Shown: in pieces, positions 17,602-26,035 of the stretch
Numbering within the stretch: position 1 is the stretch's first letter
Layout of the letters: every line of letters begins with the position of its first letter
Source: Bradyrhizobium guangzhouense
GTDB lineage: Bacteria; Pseudomonadota; Alphaproteobacteria; Rhizobiales; Xanthobacteraceae
Direction: 5' to 3'
Assembly (NCBI RefSeq): GCF_004114955.1
Contig: NZ_CP030053.1
Span: forward strand, 3,720,001-3,784,000
Length of the DNA stretch: 64,000 nucleotides
Notes under the pieces: model-generated
Database searches by the model: none
What the model saw: the letters and a program-made list of their open reading frames with translations, nothing else
Told to the model about the DNA's origin: nothing
Made by a program: the position numbers and the translations under genes

Positions 17602-17730
17602 CTATTTCTGCTTCGGCAGCGTCATCGGGACGTGCGGGGAGGTGCTGATGACCCGGGAGCTTCCGTCGGGATAGGTCCGGCCGCCGCGGATCAGCGATTC
17701 CAGAACCAGGATGAATTTCTCGGCTAGCAT
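17602..17730 (-). CDS. Tiny hypothetical protein (42 aa)
   Basis: 42 residues starting MLAEKFILVLESLIRGG, then a Ser/Thr/Pro-rich tail ending VPMTLPKQK. AAGGTGA lies 6 nt before the ATG, a good ribosome site, which supports translation and this start over the longer open frame. The N-terminal helix is amphipathic and could touch membrane. There is no known family that I can name. Confidence 0.6.
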   Translation of the reverse strand: MLAEKFILVLESLIRGGRTYPDGSSRVISTSPHVPMTLPKQK

Positions 17731-17879
17731 GTTCGTCACCTTGGCTGGTGGTGGCCTCTTGAAATTACGTCGAGGCGCCGAACACGAGAATTCAATCAAC
17801 TAAATGGGAGCGGAGTCTGTCGCGCATGCTGCGCTGCGATGCGCAGCGATCTGAAAATGCAGAAGGGTTGGTCGGAGGA

Positions 17880-17978
17880 TCAGGCGAAGGCCAACGCCAC
17901 GAGGCTCGAGCAGAGCAGGACCAGACCGCCTGCGGTCAAGGCCAGAAAGCCATCGGACACGAGGTCATGTTTGCGCAT
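17880..17978 (-). CDS. Tiny single-span membrane protein (32 aa)
   Basis: A 32-residue frame: a short charged N terminus (MRKHDLVSDG), then one hydrophobic helix to the end (LALTAGGLVLLCSSLVALAFA). AGGTG lies about 5 nt before the ATG. Together with the 29-residue frame at 18082-18171 and the 42-residue frame at 17602 it suggests a cluster of micro-genes on this strand. Without expression or conservation data this is tentative. Confidence 0.45.
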   Translation of the reverse strand: MRKHDLVSDGFLALTAGGLVLLCSSLVALAFA

Positions 17979-18081
17979 GGGACACCTGCTACTCTCGTCC
18001 TCGATGCTCGATCGGATTGATTAAAATTGTCCGAACGTGCCGCTGTGAAGAGGTGATGCAATGTCGCCCGCGAGAGTGCCT

Positions 18082-18171
18082 TCAGGCCCTCGTGCGGTAG
18101 CCTTCAAACGCATGGGCCAGGAAGATCCCCGCGCTTACCAGACCCATCAGTGCCGAAACCGTCTCGATCAT
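18082..18171 (-). CDS. Tiny single-span membrane protein (29 aa)
   Basis: A 29-residue frame, MIETVSALMGLVSAGIFLAH followed by AFEGYRTRA: one transmembrane helix with a short positively charged C-terminal tail. This composition is unlike a random shadow frame. The ribosome site is weak (GGGGCGGGA about 15 nt upstream). The function is unknown. Confidence 0.45.
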   Translation of the reverse strand: MIETVSALMGLVSAGIFLAHAFEGYRTRA

Positions 18172-18536
18172 CGTTAAATTCCAATCCCGCCCCTGCAGGC
18201 GAGAAAACGCGGGCGGCCTTGCACAGTCAAAAGAATTCCGGTGAAGCCAGCGATATCGAGGGTGGAGTGAGCTTTTGCCGCAACAGCTTGTGCAGGACTG
18301 GCACAGACGAGCCGGTGCCAAGGCCTTTGCGCCCCGTAGATCAACGGAGAATTGCGAACGTCCTGTTTACCATCCCGGTGCGTACATTATGAACTCCCCA
18401 TTTCCGCCGTGTTCGGGTTGCGTTATCGTTACCGCCTCTGGGTCGGTGGTGGGCCGCCTCGGAGCTTGAGGTCCGGAGGGCGCCCCCGCAGACAAGCGGG
18501 TTGGGTTCGGCTCCGGCGAAATGGTATTTGGGGCGA
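18172..18536. other. Gene-free stretch before rlpA-like gene
   Basis: 365 bp with no convincing coding frame. It should contain the promoter of the RlpA-like gene, but I cannot point to a clear -35/-10 pair or a terminator. Confidence 0.5.
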
Positions 18537-19466
18537 ATGGGGATCCGACGGTCAGATTCGGTGGTGCGGGCGGCGCGGTGCGTTGCGGCGGTCGCCACCT
18601 GCCTAGCGCTCGCCAATTGCGCCTCGTCCAACAAGTTCGCCGGCCGGGTCGATCCCAAATATGGCGTGTCGTCGAGCCCGCGCGTCGTGGCCTGGGGCGA
18701 GCCCGTGCCCAAAGGCGGCGGCACCTATCGCGTCGGCAAGCCTTACGTCGTGGCCGGCCGGACCTATGTGCCGGAGGAGGACGTCAACTACCGGGCCGAG
18801 GGCATGGCCTCCTGGTATGGTGATGATTTCCACGGCCGCCTGACTGCCAATGGCGAGGTCTTCGACATGGGCTCGCTGACGGCAGCCCATCCGACCCTGC
18901 CAATGCCGTGCTATGCGCGGGTGACCAATCTCTCCAATGGCAAGTCGCTGATCGTCCGCGTCAATGATCGCGGTCCCTATCACGGCAACCGCCTCATCGA
19001 CGTCTCGAACAAAGCCGCCGAACTGCTTGAATTCAAAGGCAATGGCGTCGCCAAGGTCCGCGTCGAATATGTCGGCCGGGCGCCGCTGGAAGGCTCGGAT
19101 GACCGCCAGCTGATGGCGACACTGCGCACCGGCGTGCCGGCGCCGTCGCCCTCGATGGTGCGGGTCGCCTCGGCGCGGCCGTTCGTGCCAGAGCTGCCCT
19201 CGTCGAACCGCGGCGCCATCAGGGGCGAAGTCCCGATGCCGGAGGGGCGGCCTTACAGCCTCGGCAACACTTCAGCGGACGTTGCCTCGATCAATGCGAC
19301 CTCCGAGATGTCGGCATCGAGCCGCAGCCGGGGCCGGGCGCTGCAGAATGTCCGGCAGGTGTCTTATGACCAGGACGGCCGCTACGCCTCCGATAGCGGT
19401 CTTGCCGCCTCTGACGACGGTGCAGCCGAGGCCCGCAGCATCCTGACTGGCCGCGGCCTGTACTGA
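18537..19466 (+). CDS. rlpA: RlpA-like septal ring lytic transglycosylase lipoprotein
   Basis: 309 residues. A signal peptide with lipobox LANC makes Cys28 the lipidated residue. The double-psi beta-barrel domain lies at about residues 85-180, with GMASWYGDDFHGRLTANGE, TAAHPTLPMPCYARVTN and the catalytic-loop sequence VRVNDRGPYHGNR typical of RlpA. In Pseudomonas RlpA cleaves naked glycan strands at the septum. No SPOR domain follows; the last about 110 residues are low-complexity Ser/Ala/Arg-rich. It stands alone, with the convergent hydrolase gene starting 15 nt after its stop. Confidence 0.88.
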   Translation: MGIRRSDSVVRAARCVAAVATCLALANCASSNKFAGRVDPKYGVSSSPRVVAWGEPVPKGGGTYRVGKPYVVAGRTYVPEEDVNYRAEGMASWYGDDFHGRLTANGEVFDMGSLTAAHPTLPMPCYARVTNLSNGKSLIVRVNDRGPYHGNRLIDVSNKAAELLEFKGNGVAKVRVEYVGRAPLEGSDDRQLMATLRTGVPAPSPSMVRVASARPFVPELPSSNRGAIRGEVPMPEGRPYSLGNTSADVASINATSEMSASSRSRGRALQNVRQVSYDQDGRYASDSGLAASDDGAAEARSILTGRGLY

Positions 19467-19481
19467 TCCCCGTGCGCCCGC

Positions 19482-20441
19482 TTAGTGCGACGACGCTTCG
19501 CGCAGAAATGCGACCAGCGCGGCGTTGACCTCGCCGGGCCGCTCCTGCTGCACCCAATGGCCGGCGCCCTCGAGGATCAGTTTTCGCGTCAGATTCGGCA
19601 GCACGCGCTCCAGCTCGTTGACGCGCTTGGCGCCGATCAGGCCGGTGATGACAGCGTCCTGCGCGCCGGCGATGAAGAGGGAGGGTTGGTGGATCTGCGC
19701 GTCCTGCCAGGGTGCGGTCAGTTCCCAATTGCGGTCGATATTGCGATACCAGTTCAGACCGCCGCGAAAGCCGGACCTGCGGAAGTTTTCGGTGAAATGA
19801 GCCAGATCGTCCTCGGTCAGCCACGCCGGTAGCGGCCCCTCGGCGGTCGCATGGCCGAGAAAGCCCTTGCCCTCCTGCACGAACATCGCGGCATCAGGGG
19901 CGGCAAGTCCGCGGCCGCCAAGCACGATGCGCATGGTGCGAGCAACGTCCTGCTCGAACTCGGCCTCGGCGACATCAGGCGTCTGGAAATACTGCCAGTA
20001 GAAATTGGTGATGCCGCCCTGGCGCAGCAGCTCGAGCGGCCGACCGCGTCCGCGGAACGGCGGCGGCACGCTCAGGCCTGCGACGGCCGTGAAGATATCG
20101 GGACGGAACAGAGCCGCATGCCAGGCGACGGGGGCGCCCCAGTCGTGCCCGACCACCATGGCTTTGGTCTTCCCGAGCGCCTGGACCAGACCGACGACGT
20201 CGCCCACCAGGTCAAAGATCGAATAGGCTGATACGTCCGACGGCGCAGCGCTCCGGCCGAAGCCGCGCATGTCAGGGGCCACGACGTGAAAGCCGGCGGC
20301 CGCCAGTGCCGGGATCTGATGTCGCCACGAATAAGACAGTTCCGGCCAGCCATGGCACAGCACCACCAGCGGTCCCTGGCCGGTGGCTTCGCGGATGAAG
20401 AGGTCGATCCCATTGGCCTTGATCACACGAGTCGTGGACAT
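19482..20441 (-). CDS. Alpha/beta hydrolase, epoxide hydrolase-like
   Basis: 319 residues. The oxyanion motif HGWP is at 30-33 and the nucleophile elbow GHDWG at 99-103, making Asp100 the nucleophile as in epoxide hydrolases and haloalkane dehalogenases. The catalytic His is near 295 in EGAGHWVQQE. A cap-domain region with tyrosines typical of epoxide hydrolases (FYWQYF, NWYRN) supports hydration of an epoxide to a diol; the substrate is unknown. The ATG at 20441 gives the normal family start; longer in-frame extension to 20600 lacks family similarity. It is divergent from the D,D-carboxypeptidase gene. Confidence 0.88.
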   Translation of the reverse strand: MSTTRVIKANGIDLFIREATGQGPLVVLCHGWPELSYSWRHQIPALAAAGFHVVAPDMRGFGRSAAPSDVSAYSIFDLVGDVVGLVQALGKTKAMVVGHDWGAPVAWHAALFRPDIFTAVAGLSVPPPFRGRGRPLELLRQGGITNFYWQYFQTPDVAEAEFEQDVARTMRIVLGGRGLAAPDAAMFVQEGKGFLGHATAEGPLPAWLTEDDLAHFTENFRRSGFRGGLNWYRNIDRNWELTAPWQDAQIHQPSLFIAGAQDAVITGLIGAKRVNELERVLPNLTRKLILEGAGHWVQQERPGEVNAALVAFLREASSH

Positions 20442-20593
20442 CGCTTTTCCGCCTTGTTTCAGGGATTTGGTCGGGAAACATAAGGTGCCACGATAGGGAT
20501 GCGGCGAGAATCGTGCAATCTCGCGGCAAGCGCTGATCCTCATGTTGTTCGCACCGGTTCCGTTTGTTAGAACGCCGCTCTCAGGGCTTCGCC

Positions 20594-21856
20594 ATGGCAT
20601 TTGGTCTGATCTTGCTCCGCCATCCCCGGTTCACAGCCGGAGCGCTGGTGCGCGGGCTGGTCGCGGCGGCGCTTGCGGTGAGCCTCGGCTGGGGCGGGGT
20701 GCTCTATGCCGCCAACCAGAGCGTCCAGGGCGCCAAGAAGACTGAAGATGCCGGCTTCGACGGCGATGCACCTACGGCGATCCTAGTCGAGGCCTCCAGC
20801 GGCAGCGTGCTGTTCGAGAAGAACGCCGACGAGCTGCGTGCGCCCTCCAGCATGATGAAGCTCATGACCGCGGAGGTCGTGTTCAACGCGATCAAGAAGG
20901 GCGACGTCAAGCTGACCGACGAATACCGGATCAGCGAGAACGCCTGGCGCAAGGGCGGGGCACCCTCCGGCACCTCGACCATGTTCGCGGCCATCAACAG
21001 CAAGGTCTCGGTCGATGACCTGCTGCACGGCGCGATCATCCAGAGCGGCAACGACGCCTGCATTGCGCTTGCCGAGGGCATCGCCGGCAACGAGAAGATC
21101 TTTGCCTCCGACTTCATGACCAAGCGCGCCCGCGAGCTCGGTATGACGAAGTCGACCTTCGCCAATTCCAACGGCTTGCCTGACCCCGGCAACAAGATGA
21201 CGGTGCGCGAACTCGGCATGCTCGCGCGGCACATCATCCTGGACTTTCCGGAGTTCTACAAACTGTTCGGCGAGAAGGAGTTCACCTGGAACAAGATCCG
21301 CCAGCCCAACCGCAATCCCCTGCTCAATTCGATGGAAGGCGCCGACGGCCTCAAGACCGGTTACACCAAGGAAGGCGGCTATGGCATGGTCGGCTCGGCG
21401 GTGCAGAACGGCACGCGGCTGATCGTGGTCGTCAATGGGCTTGAAGATGTCGAGGATCGCGCCACCGAAGCCAAGAAGATGCTGGAATGGGGCTTTCGCA
21501 ATTTCGAGACCCGCACGTTGATCGCGGCCAACCAGCCCGTCGGCTACGCCAAAGTATTTGGCGGCGATAGCCGCTCGGTGAAGCTGGTTGCGAAAGAGCC
21601 GGTGAAGGTGATGGTGCACAAGAGCGGCGGCGACAAGCTGATCGCGCGCATCGTCTATAGTGGTCCCGTGCGCGCGCCTGTTCAGGAAGGTCAACAGGTC
21701 GGCGTGGTCAAGGTCTGGCGCGGCGGCAATATCGCTGTGGAAACGCCGGTCTACGCCGCGGAATCGATCGGCACCGGCTCGACCATACGGCGCGCGATCG
21801 ACGGCGCCAGCGAGCTCGTGATCGGCATGTTCCGCGCGGGCGCCGAGAAGCTCTGA
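20594..21856 (+). CDS. D-alanyl-D-alanine carboxypeptidase (PBP5/DacA-C type)
   Basis: 420 residues. An N-terminal hydrophobic anchor or signal (about 10-40) is followed by the penicillin-binding fold with all three active-site motifs: S86MMK89, S151GN and K254TG. A C-terminal PBP5_C-like beta domain and a last amphipathic helix (about 395-420) that could hold the protein to the membrane follow. It trims the terminal D-Ala of peptidoglycan stem peptides in the periplasm. It begins the conserved dac-tmk-holB-metG series; tmk starts 2 nt after its stop. Confidence 0.93.
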   Translation: MAFGLILLRHPRFTAGALVRGLVAAALAVSLGWGGVLYAANQSVQGAKKTEDAGFDGDAPTAILVEASSGSVLFEKNADELRAPSSMMKLMTAEVVFNAIKKGDVKLTDEYRISENAWRKGGAPSGTSTMFAAINSKVSVDDLLHGAIIQSGNDACIALAEGIAGNEKIFASDFMTKRARELGMTKSTFANSNGLPDPGNKMTVRELGMLARHIILDFPEFYKLFGEKEFTWNKIRQPNRNPLLNSMEGADGLKTGYTKEGGYGMVGSAVQNGTRLIVVVNGLEDVEDRATEAKKMLEWGFRNFETRTLIAANQPVGYAKVFGGDSRSVKLVAKEPVKVMVHKSGGDKLIARIVYSGPVRAPVQEGQQVGVVKVWRGGNIAVETPVYAAESIGTGSTIRRAIDGASELVIGMFRAGAEKL

Positions 21857-21858
21857 TC

Positions 21859-22545
21859 ATGAGTGAGAGCACGGGACAGCGGCCGTCCGGACGCGGACGC
21901 TTCATCACCTTTGAAGGCGGCGAGGGGACCGGCAAGTCGACCCAGATCAAAAAGCTCGCCGAACGTCTCAACGCGACCAGACTGCGGATTTTGGTCACAC
22001 GCGAGCCGGGTGGCTCGCCGGGCGCCGAGATTATGCGCCATTTGGTGCTGTCGGGGATGGGCAAGCTGCTCGGGCCCGAAGCCGAGACGCTGCTATTTGC
22101 CGCCGCGCGCGACGACCATGTCCGCACCGTGATCGAGCCCGCGCTCAAACAAGGCGTTTGGGTGCTGTGCGACCGCTTCGCCGACTCGACGCGAGCCTAT
22201 CAGGGCAGCCTCGGCAGCGTGCCTGCCGGACTCATCAACGCGATGCAGCGGGTCACCATCGGCGATCTCAAGCCTGATCTCACCATGATCCTCGATCTGC
22301 CGGTCGAGATTGGGTTGGCGCGTGCGGCGGCGCGGCGCGGCAGCGGCACGCCTGACAGGTTCGAGGGCGAGAAGCTCGCCTTCCACCAGGGTCTGCGCGA
22401 GGCCTATCGCAAAATCGGCGCGGACGATCCCGCGCGCTGCGTCCTGATCGACGCGAATTCCGACCCTGATACGGTCGCCGGCCGCGTCTGGACCGCATTG
22501 CGCGATCGCCTCCTGCCGACGCCTGCTTCGGTGATCTCGGCATGA
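21859..22545 (+). CDS. tmk: Thymidylate kinase
   Basis: 228 residues. The P-loop GGEGTGKS lies at 20-27, the DR(Y/F) motif as CDRFADSTRAYQG at about 108-120, and a lid region with arginines at about 150-165 (RAAARRGSGTPDRFE). The enzyme phosphorylates dTMP to dTDP for DNA synthesis. It overlaps the holB start by 4 nt and follows the carboxypeptidase gene by 2 nt, so the three are co-transcribed. Confidence 0.97.
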   Translation: MSESTGQRPSGRGRFITFEGGEGTGKSTQIKKLAERLNATRLRILVTREPGGSPGAEIMRHLVLSGMGKLLGPEAETLLFAAARDDHVRTVIEPALKQGVWVLCDRFADSTRAYQGSLGSVPAGLINAMQRVTIGDLKPDLTMILDLPVEIGLARAAARRGSGTPDRFEGEKLAFHQGLREAYRKIGADDPARCVLIDANSDPDTVAGRVWTALRDRLLPTPASVISA

Positions 22546-23588
22546 GCCCGCGTCAAGCCGAGCGCGAGAGCGCGATCCCGCATCCCCGGGAGACCAGCCT
22601 TTTGTTCGGCCATCGCGAGGCCGAGGCGGCGTTGCTGACCGCCTATCGCAGCGGACGCATCCCGCATGCGTGGCTGATTGGCGGGCCGCAGGGGATCGGC
22701 AAGGCAACGCTGGCCTATCGCATGGCGCGCTTCGTGCTCGCCCACGGCCAGCCGCTGGCGACGGCCGTGCAGGCGGCCGAAGACCTCGCCATTAATCCTG
22801 ATGACGCCGTGGCGCGACAGGTCGCAGCCGGCTCGCATGGCGGACTGCTGACGCTCGAGCGCACCGCCAACGACCGCGGCGTGATGCGCACCGTCATCAC
22901 GGTCGACGAGACCCGCGAGACCATCGCGTTCTTCGGCTCGACGGCTGCAGCGGAGGGCTGGCGCGTCTGCATCGTCGACACCGTCGACGAGCTCAATCCG
23001 AATGCGGCGAACGCGCTGCTCAAGATCCTCGAGGAGCCGCCGCAGCGATCGCTGTTCCTGTTGGTGAGCCACGCACCGGCGCGCGTGCTCGCCACCATCC
23101 AGTCACGTTGTCGCAAGCTGCGTTTGCGAGCACTGTCGACCGACGAGGTCATTGGCGCAGCGGCTGCAGCCGCCGACGTCGCGCCGACCGATTTGGCGCT
23201 GCGCGAGGCAGCGGAGGCCTCGGAGGGCAGCGTCTCGCGCGCGCTGACGCTACTCGGTGGCGATGCGCTGAAGCTCCAGCAGCGCACGGCGGCGCTCCTG
23301 GCGCGATTGCCCGAGGTCGATCCGCGTGATCTGCACACGCTCGGTGAATCCCTCGGCACCAGCGACCGCGTGGCGCTTGCCGCCTTCGTCGACGGCATCG
23401 ATCGCTGGATCGCGGACCGCCTGCATGCCGACGAAGCCAATGCCAACCAGAACCTGCCGCGCCTTGCGCGCTTGAGCGAGGTATGGGAAAAGATCGTCCG
23501 CGCCGCGCGCGACACCGAAACCTACAATCTGGAGCGAAAGCCCTTGGTTTTCTCGGTGTTCGGCTGGCTGGCGGACGCAACGCGCTAG
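22542..23588 (+). CDS. holB: DNA polymerase III subunit delta'
   Basis: 348 residues of the clamp-loader AAA+ fold. It has GPQGIGKATLAYRMA as a (degenerate) P-loop region at about 46-60, and DTVDELNPNAANALLKILEEPP, the classic delta'/gamma block, at about 147-168. The SRC motif (SRCRK) that supplies the arginine finger is near 187. It loads the beta clamp with the tau/gamma and delta subunits. It is translationally coupled to tmk by an ATGA overlap. The palindromic repeat 23586-23634 begins at its stop codon. Confidence 0.96.
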   Translation: MSPRQAERESAIPHPRETSLLFGHREAEAALLTAYRSGRIPHAWLIGGPQGIGKATLAYRMARFVLAHGQPLATAVQAAEDLAINPDDAVARQVAAGSHGGLLTLERTANDRGVMRTVITVDETRETIAFFGSTAAAEGWRVCIVDTVDELNPNAANALLKILEEPPQRSLFLLVSHAPARVLATIQSRCRKLRLRALSTDEVIGAAAAAADVAPTDLALREAAEASEGSVSRALTLLGGDALKLQQRTAALLARLPEVDPRDLHTLGESLGTSDRVALAAFVDGIDRWIADRLHADEANANQNLPRLARLSEVWEKIVRAARDTETYNLERKPLVFSVFGWLADATR

Positions 23589-23634
23589 AGCATGATCCGG
23601 AAAAATGTGTAGCGGTTTTCCGAGAGGATCATGC
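23586..23634. repeat. Intergenic palindromic repeat element
   Basis: A 49-nt inverted repeat: outer arms GAGCATGATC / GATCATGCTC are perfect, and inner arms CGGAAAA / TTTTCCG also pair. Elements of this sequence are scattered widely between genes in Bradyrhizobium and Rhodopseudomonas genomes (recalled, not searched). It lies in the holB-metG gap and may stabilise or attenuate the transcript. Confidence 0.75.
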
Positions 23635-23696
23635 TCAGAATAACAACCTAAGCAGGTTCGTTTCCAAATTTCGAGAAGCCGGTAAAGGAATTTGTC

Positions 23697-25616
23697 GTGG
23701 CAACACGAGCTAAGAAAGCCGCCAAGGGCAAGCGCAGCAAGAAGGCTGCAAAGAAGGTCGCCAAGAAGGCCGTGAAGGCGCTGGCGCGTAAGGCTGCCAA
23801 GAAGGTCAAGAAGACCAAGAAGGCTGTCGCCAAGAAGGGCGTGAAGAAGAGCGCTGCGAAGACGGTAAAGAAGGCCAGCAAGAAGGCGGCGAAGAAGCCA
23901 GCCAAGGCTCCTGCAAAGAACGCGGTCAAGAAGGCGAAGAAGGCTGAGGCCACCGTGATCGCCGCGCCGGCTCCTGTCGTCGCGCCGCCAAAGGCCGTCA
24001 AGCCCAAACCGTCAAAACCCAGAGCGCCGAAGCCGGTGGCCGCGCCGAAAACGGATGTGCCCGCGGCCGCACGTGGCGACAATGTCTTCTACATCTCGAC
24101 CGCCATCGCCTATCCCAACGGCAGCCCGCATATCGGTCACGCCTATGAGGCGATCTCGGCCGACGTGCTGGCGCGCTTCGCCCGGCTCGACGGCAAGGAC
24201 GTGTTCTTTCTGACGGGCACGGACGAGCACGGCCAGAAGATGGTTCAGACCGCGCAGAACGAGGGCCTGTCGCCGTCGGCGCTCGCGACCCGCAATGCCA
24301 ACCGCTTCAAGGAGATGGACCAGCGCCTGAACGTCTCGTTCGATCGCTTCATTCGCACCACCGAAGAGCAGCATCATCGCTCGAGCCAGGAGATCTGGCG
24401 GCGCATGGAAGCGAATGGCGACATCTACGCCGACACTTATTCGGGCTGGTATTCGGTGCGTGATGAGGCCTATTACGCCGAAGACGAGACACGTCTGAAC
24501 GATGATGGCGTCCGCCTCGGTCCGCAGGGCACGCCGGTCGAATGGGTCGAGGAGAAGAGCTATTTCTTCCGCCTGTCGACCTACCAGGACAAGCTGCTGA
24601 AGCTCTACGCAGACCATCCCGAATTTATCGGCCCGGACTCGCGCAAGAACGAGGTGGTGAGCTTCGTGAGAGGCGGCCTGCGCGATCTCTCGATCTCGCG
24701 CACCACCTTCGATTGGGGTGTAAAAGTGCCCAGCGACGATGAGCATGTGATGTATGTCTGGGTCGACGCGCTGACCAACTACATCACCGGCGTCGGCTTC
24801 CCCGACGAAAGCGACAAGAACTGGCGCTACTGGCCGGCCGACGTGCATATCATCGGCAAGGACATCATCCGCTTCCACGCCGTGTACTGGCCGGCATTCC
24901 TGATGTCGGCGGGCCTTGCGCTGCCAAAACGGGTCTATGCCCACGGTTTCCTGTTCAACAGGGGTGAGAAGATGTCGAAGTCGGTCGGCAACGTCGTCGA
25001 CCCCTTCAATCTCGCCGACCAGTACGGCGTCGACCAGATGCGCTATTTCTTCCTGCGTGAGGTCTCCTACGGCCAGGACGGCAACTACAACCATGAAGCC
25101 ATCGTCGCGCGCATCAATGCCGATCTCGCCAACGATCTCGGCAACCTCGCGCAGCGCTCGCTGTCGATGATCGCCAAGCAGCTGGGCGGCGTGCTGCCGG
25201 AGCCCGGCGCGTTCAGCGACAACGACAAAGCGATCCTGGCGATGGCCGACGCCATGATTGGCGCGTCGCGCGAAGCCATGGCGACGCAGCAGATCCATCA
25301 ATGGCTCAATGCCGTGTGGGCGGTGGTCGCGGAAGCCAATCGCTATTTCGCGGGAGAGGCGCCATGGGCGCTCGCCAAGACCGATCCTGTCCGGCAGAAG
25401 ACGGTGCTCTATGTCACCGCCGAAGTCGTGCGCCAGATCGCGATCCTGGCCCAGCCGGCGATGCCGACCGCATCAGGGCTGCTGCTCGATAGCCTCGGCA
25501 TCCCGGCAGCTGAGCGCAATTTCGCGATGCTCGGCGGCGAGAAGCGGATCGCACCTGGCGCGGCGCTGCCAGCGCCGACGCCGGCGTTCCCGCGCTACGT
25601 CGAGCCGGCGGCCTAA
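23697..25616 (+). CDS. metG: Methionyl-tRNA synthetase with histone H1-like N-terminal extension
   Basis: 639 residues with a GTG start. The catalytic class I domain begins near residue 128; HIGH is at 145-148 (SPHIGH) and KMSKS follows in [10 protein letters not shown] near 425. The anticodon-binding helical domain completes the protein, and there is no C-terminal EMAP/Trbp domain. Unusually, residues 1-84 are an Ala/Lys-rich tail with about 35 lysines, like bacterial H1-like proteins, followed by a Pro/Ala/Lys linker (85-125). Internal translation from GTG 24057 would give a normal-length enzyme without the tail; the ribosome site there is weak. The tail may bind tRNA or nucleoid DNA. It follows holB. 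Confidence 0.95.
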   Translation: MATRAKKAAKGKRSKKAAKKVAKKAVKALARKAAKKVKKTKKAVAKKGVKKSAAKTVKKASKKAAKKPAKAPAKNAVKKAKKAEATVIAAPAPVVAPPKAVKPKPSKPRAPKPVAAPKTDVPAAARGDNVFYISTAIAYPNGSPHIGHAYEAISADVLARFARLDGKDVFFLTGTDEHGQKMVQTAQNEGLSPSALATRNANRFKEMDQRLNVSFDRFIRTTEEQHHRSSQEIWRRMEANGDIYADTYSGWYSVRDEAYYAEDETRLNDDGVRLGPQGTPVEWVEEKSYFFRLSTYQDKLLKLYADHPEFIGPDSRKNEVVSFVRGGLRDLSISRTTFDWGVKVPSDDEHVMYVWVDALTNYITGVGFPDESDKNWRYWPADVHIIGKDIIRFHAVYWPAFLMSAGLALPKRVYAHGFLFNRGEKMSKSVGNVVDPFNLADQYGVDQMRYFFLREVSYGQDGNYNHEAIVARINADLANDLGNLAQRSLSMIAKQLGGVLPEPGAFSDNDKAILAMADAMIGASREAMATQQIHQWLNAVWAVVAEANRYFAGEAPWALAKTDPVRQKTVLYVTAEVVRQIAILAQPAMPTASGLLLDSLGIPAAERNFAMLGGEKRIAPGAALPAPTPAFPRYVEPAA

Positions 25617-25630
25617 CTTTCAATCTCGTG

Positions 25631-25661
25631 GTGATGCGATTCGGAAACCGGATCGCGTCAC
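25631..25661. repeat. Imperfect palindrome after metG
   Basis: Arms GTGATGCGAT / ATCGCGTCAC pair with one mismatch around an 11-nt centre TCGGAAACCGG, which itself is nearly symmetric. There is no T run, so it is not a standard terminator. The TCGGAAA core resembles that of the 23586 palindrome, so it may be a divergent member of the same repeat family. Confidence 0.45.
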
Positions 25662-25778
25662 CGCGCAGCGGTTGCGGGGTACCAAGACCTGCCAACCATC
25701 GCCGATGGCCGAAACCGGTATCGAGATAGGCAGCGTCGCCATGCGAGCGGTGTCAGGCGCGAGATACGATTCGCGTCA

Positions 25779-25792
25779 TTGATCCAGATCAT
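25779..25792. promoter_or_regulatory. Degenerate FixK/FNR-like site (TTGATCCAGATCAT)
   Basis: TTGAT-N4-ATCA with the last base mismatched. It lies 243 nt before the hybrid kinase start, farther than the other boxes, so function is doubtful. Confidence 0.3.
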
Positions 25793-26035
25793 TGCAAACG
25801 AAACGCAGGTCTCTGCTTCTCATACGGGACGAAGTGGCAGGACGACGCTGCTTCGCGTTCGATGGGTGAGGCATCCATCGCGGCGGTGACGCAACGCGTG
25901 CCGATGAGAGATCCGTGCTTTCGTGGCCCCAGTGGGTGCAACCGCGCAGGGACGCAACGTGCCAAGGGAGACGGTCAGCTCGATGTTACGTCGTTCGCCT
26001 GGAAGTGGCCTCGAGAGCCGCATGGTAGGTGAGAT

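Larger units (their letters stand above)
25617..26035. other. Gene-free region between metG and the hybrid kinase
   Basis: About 420 bp without a credible gene. It contains the hairpin at 25631-25661 and a degenerate FixK/FNR-like site at 25779. The frames that cross it have shadow-like composition. Confidence 0.55.
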
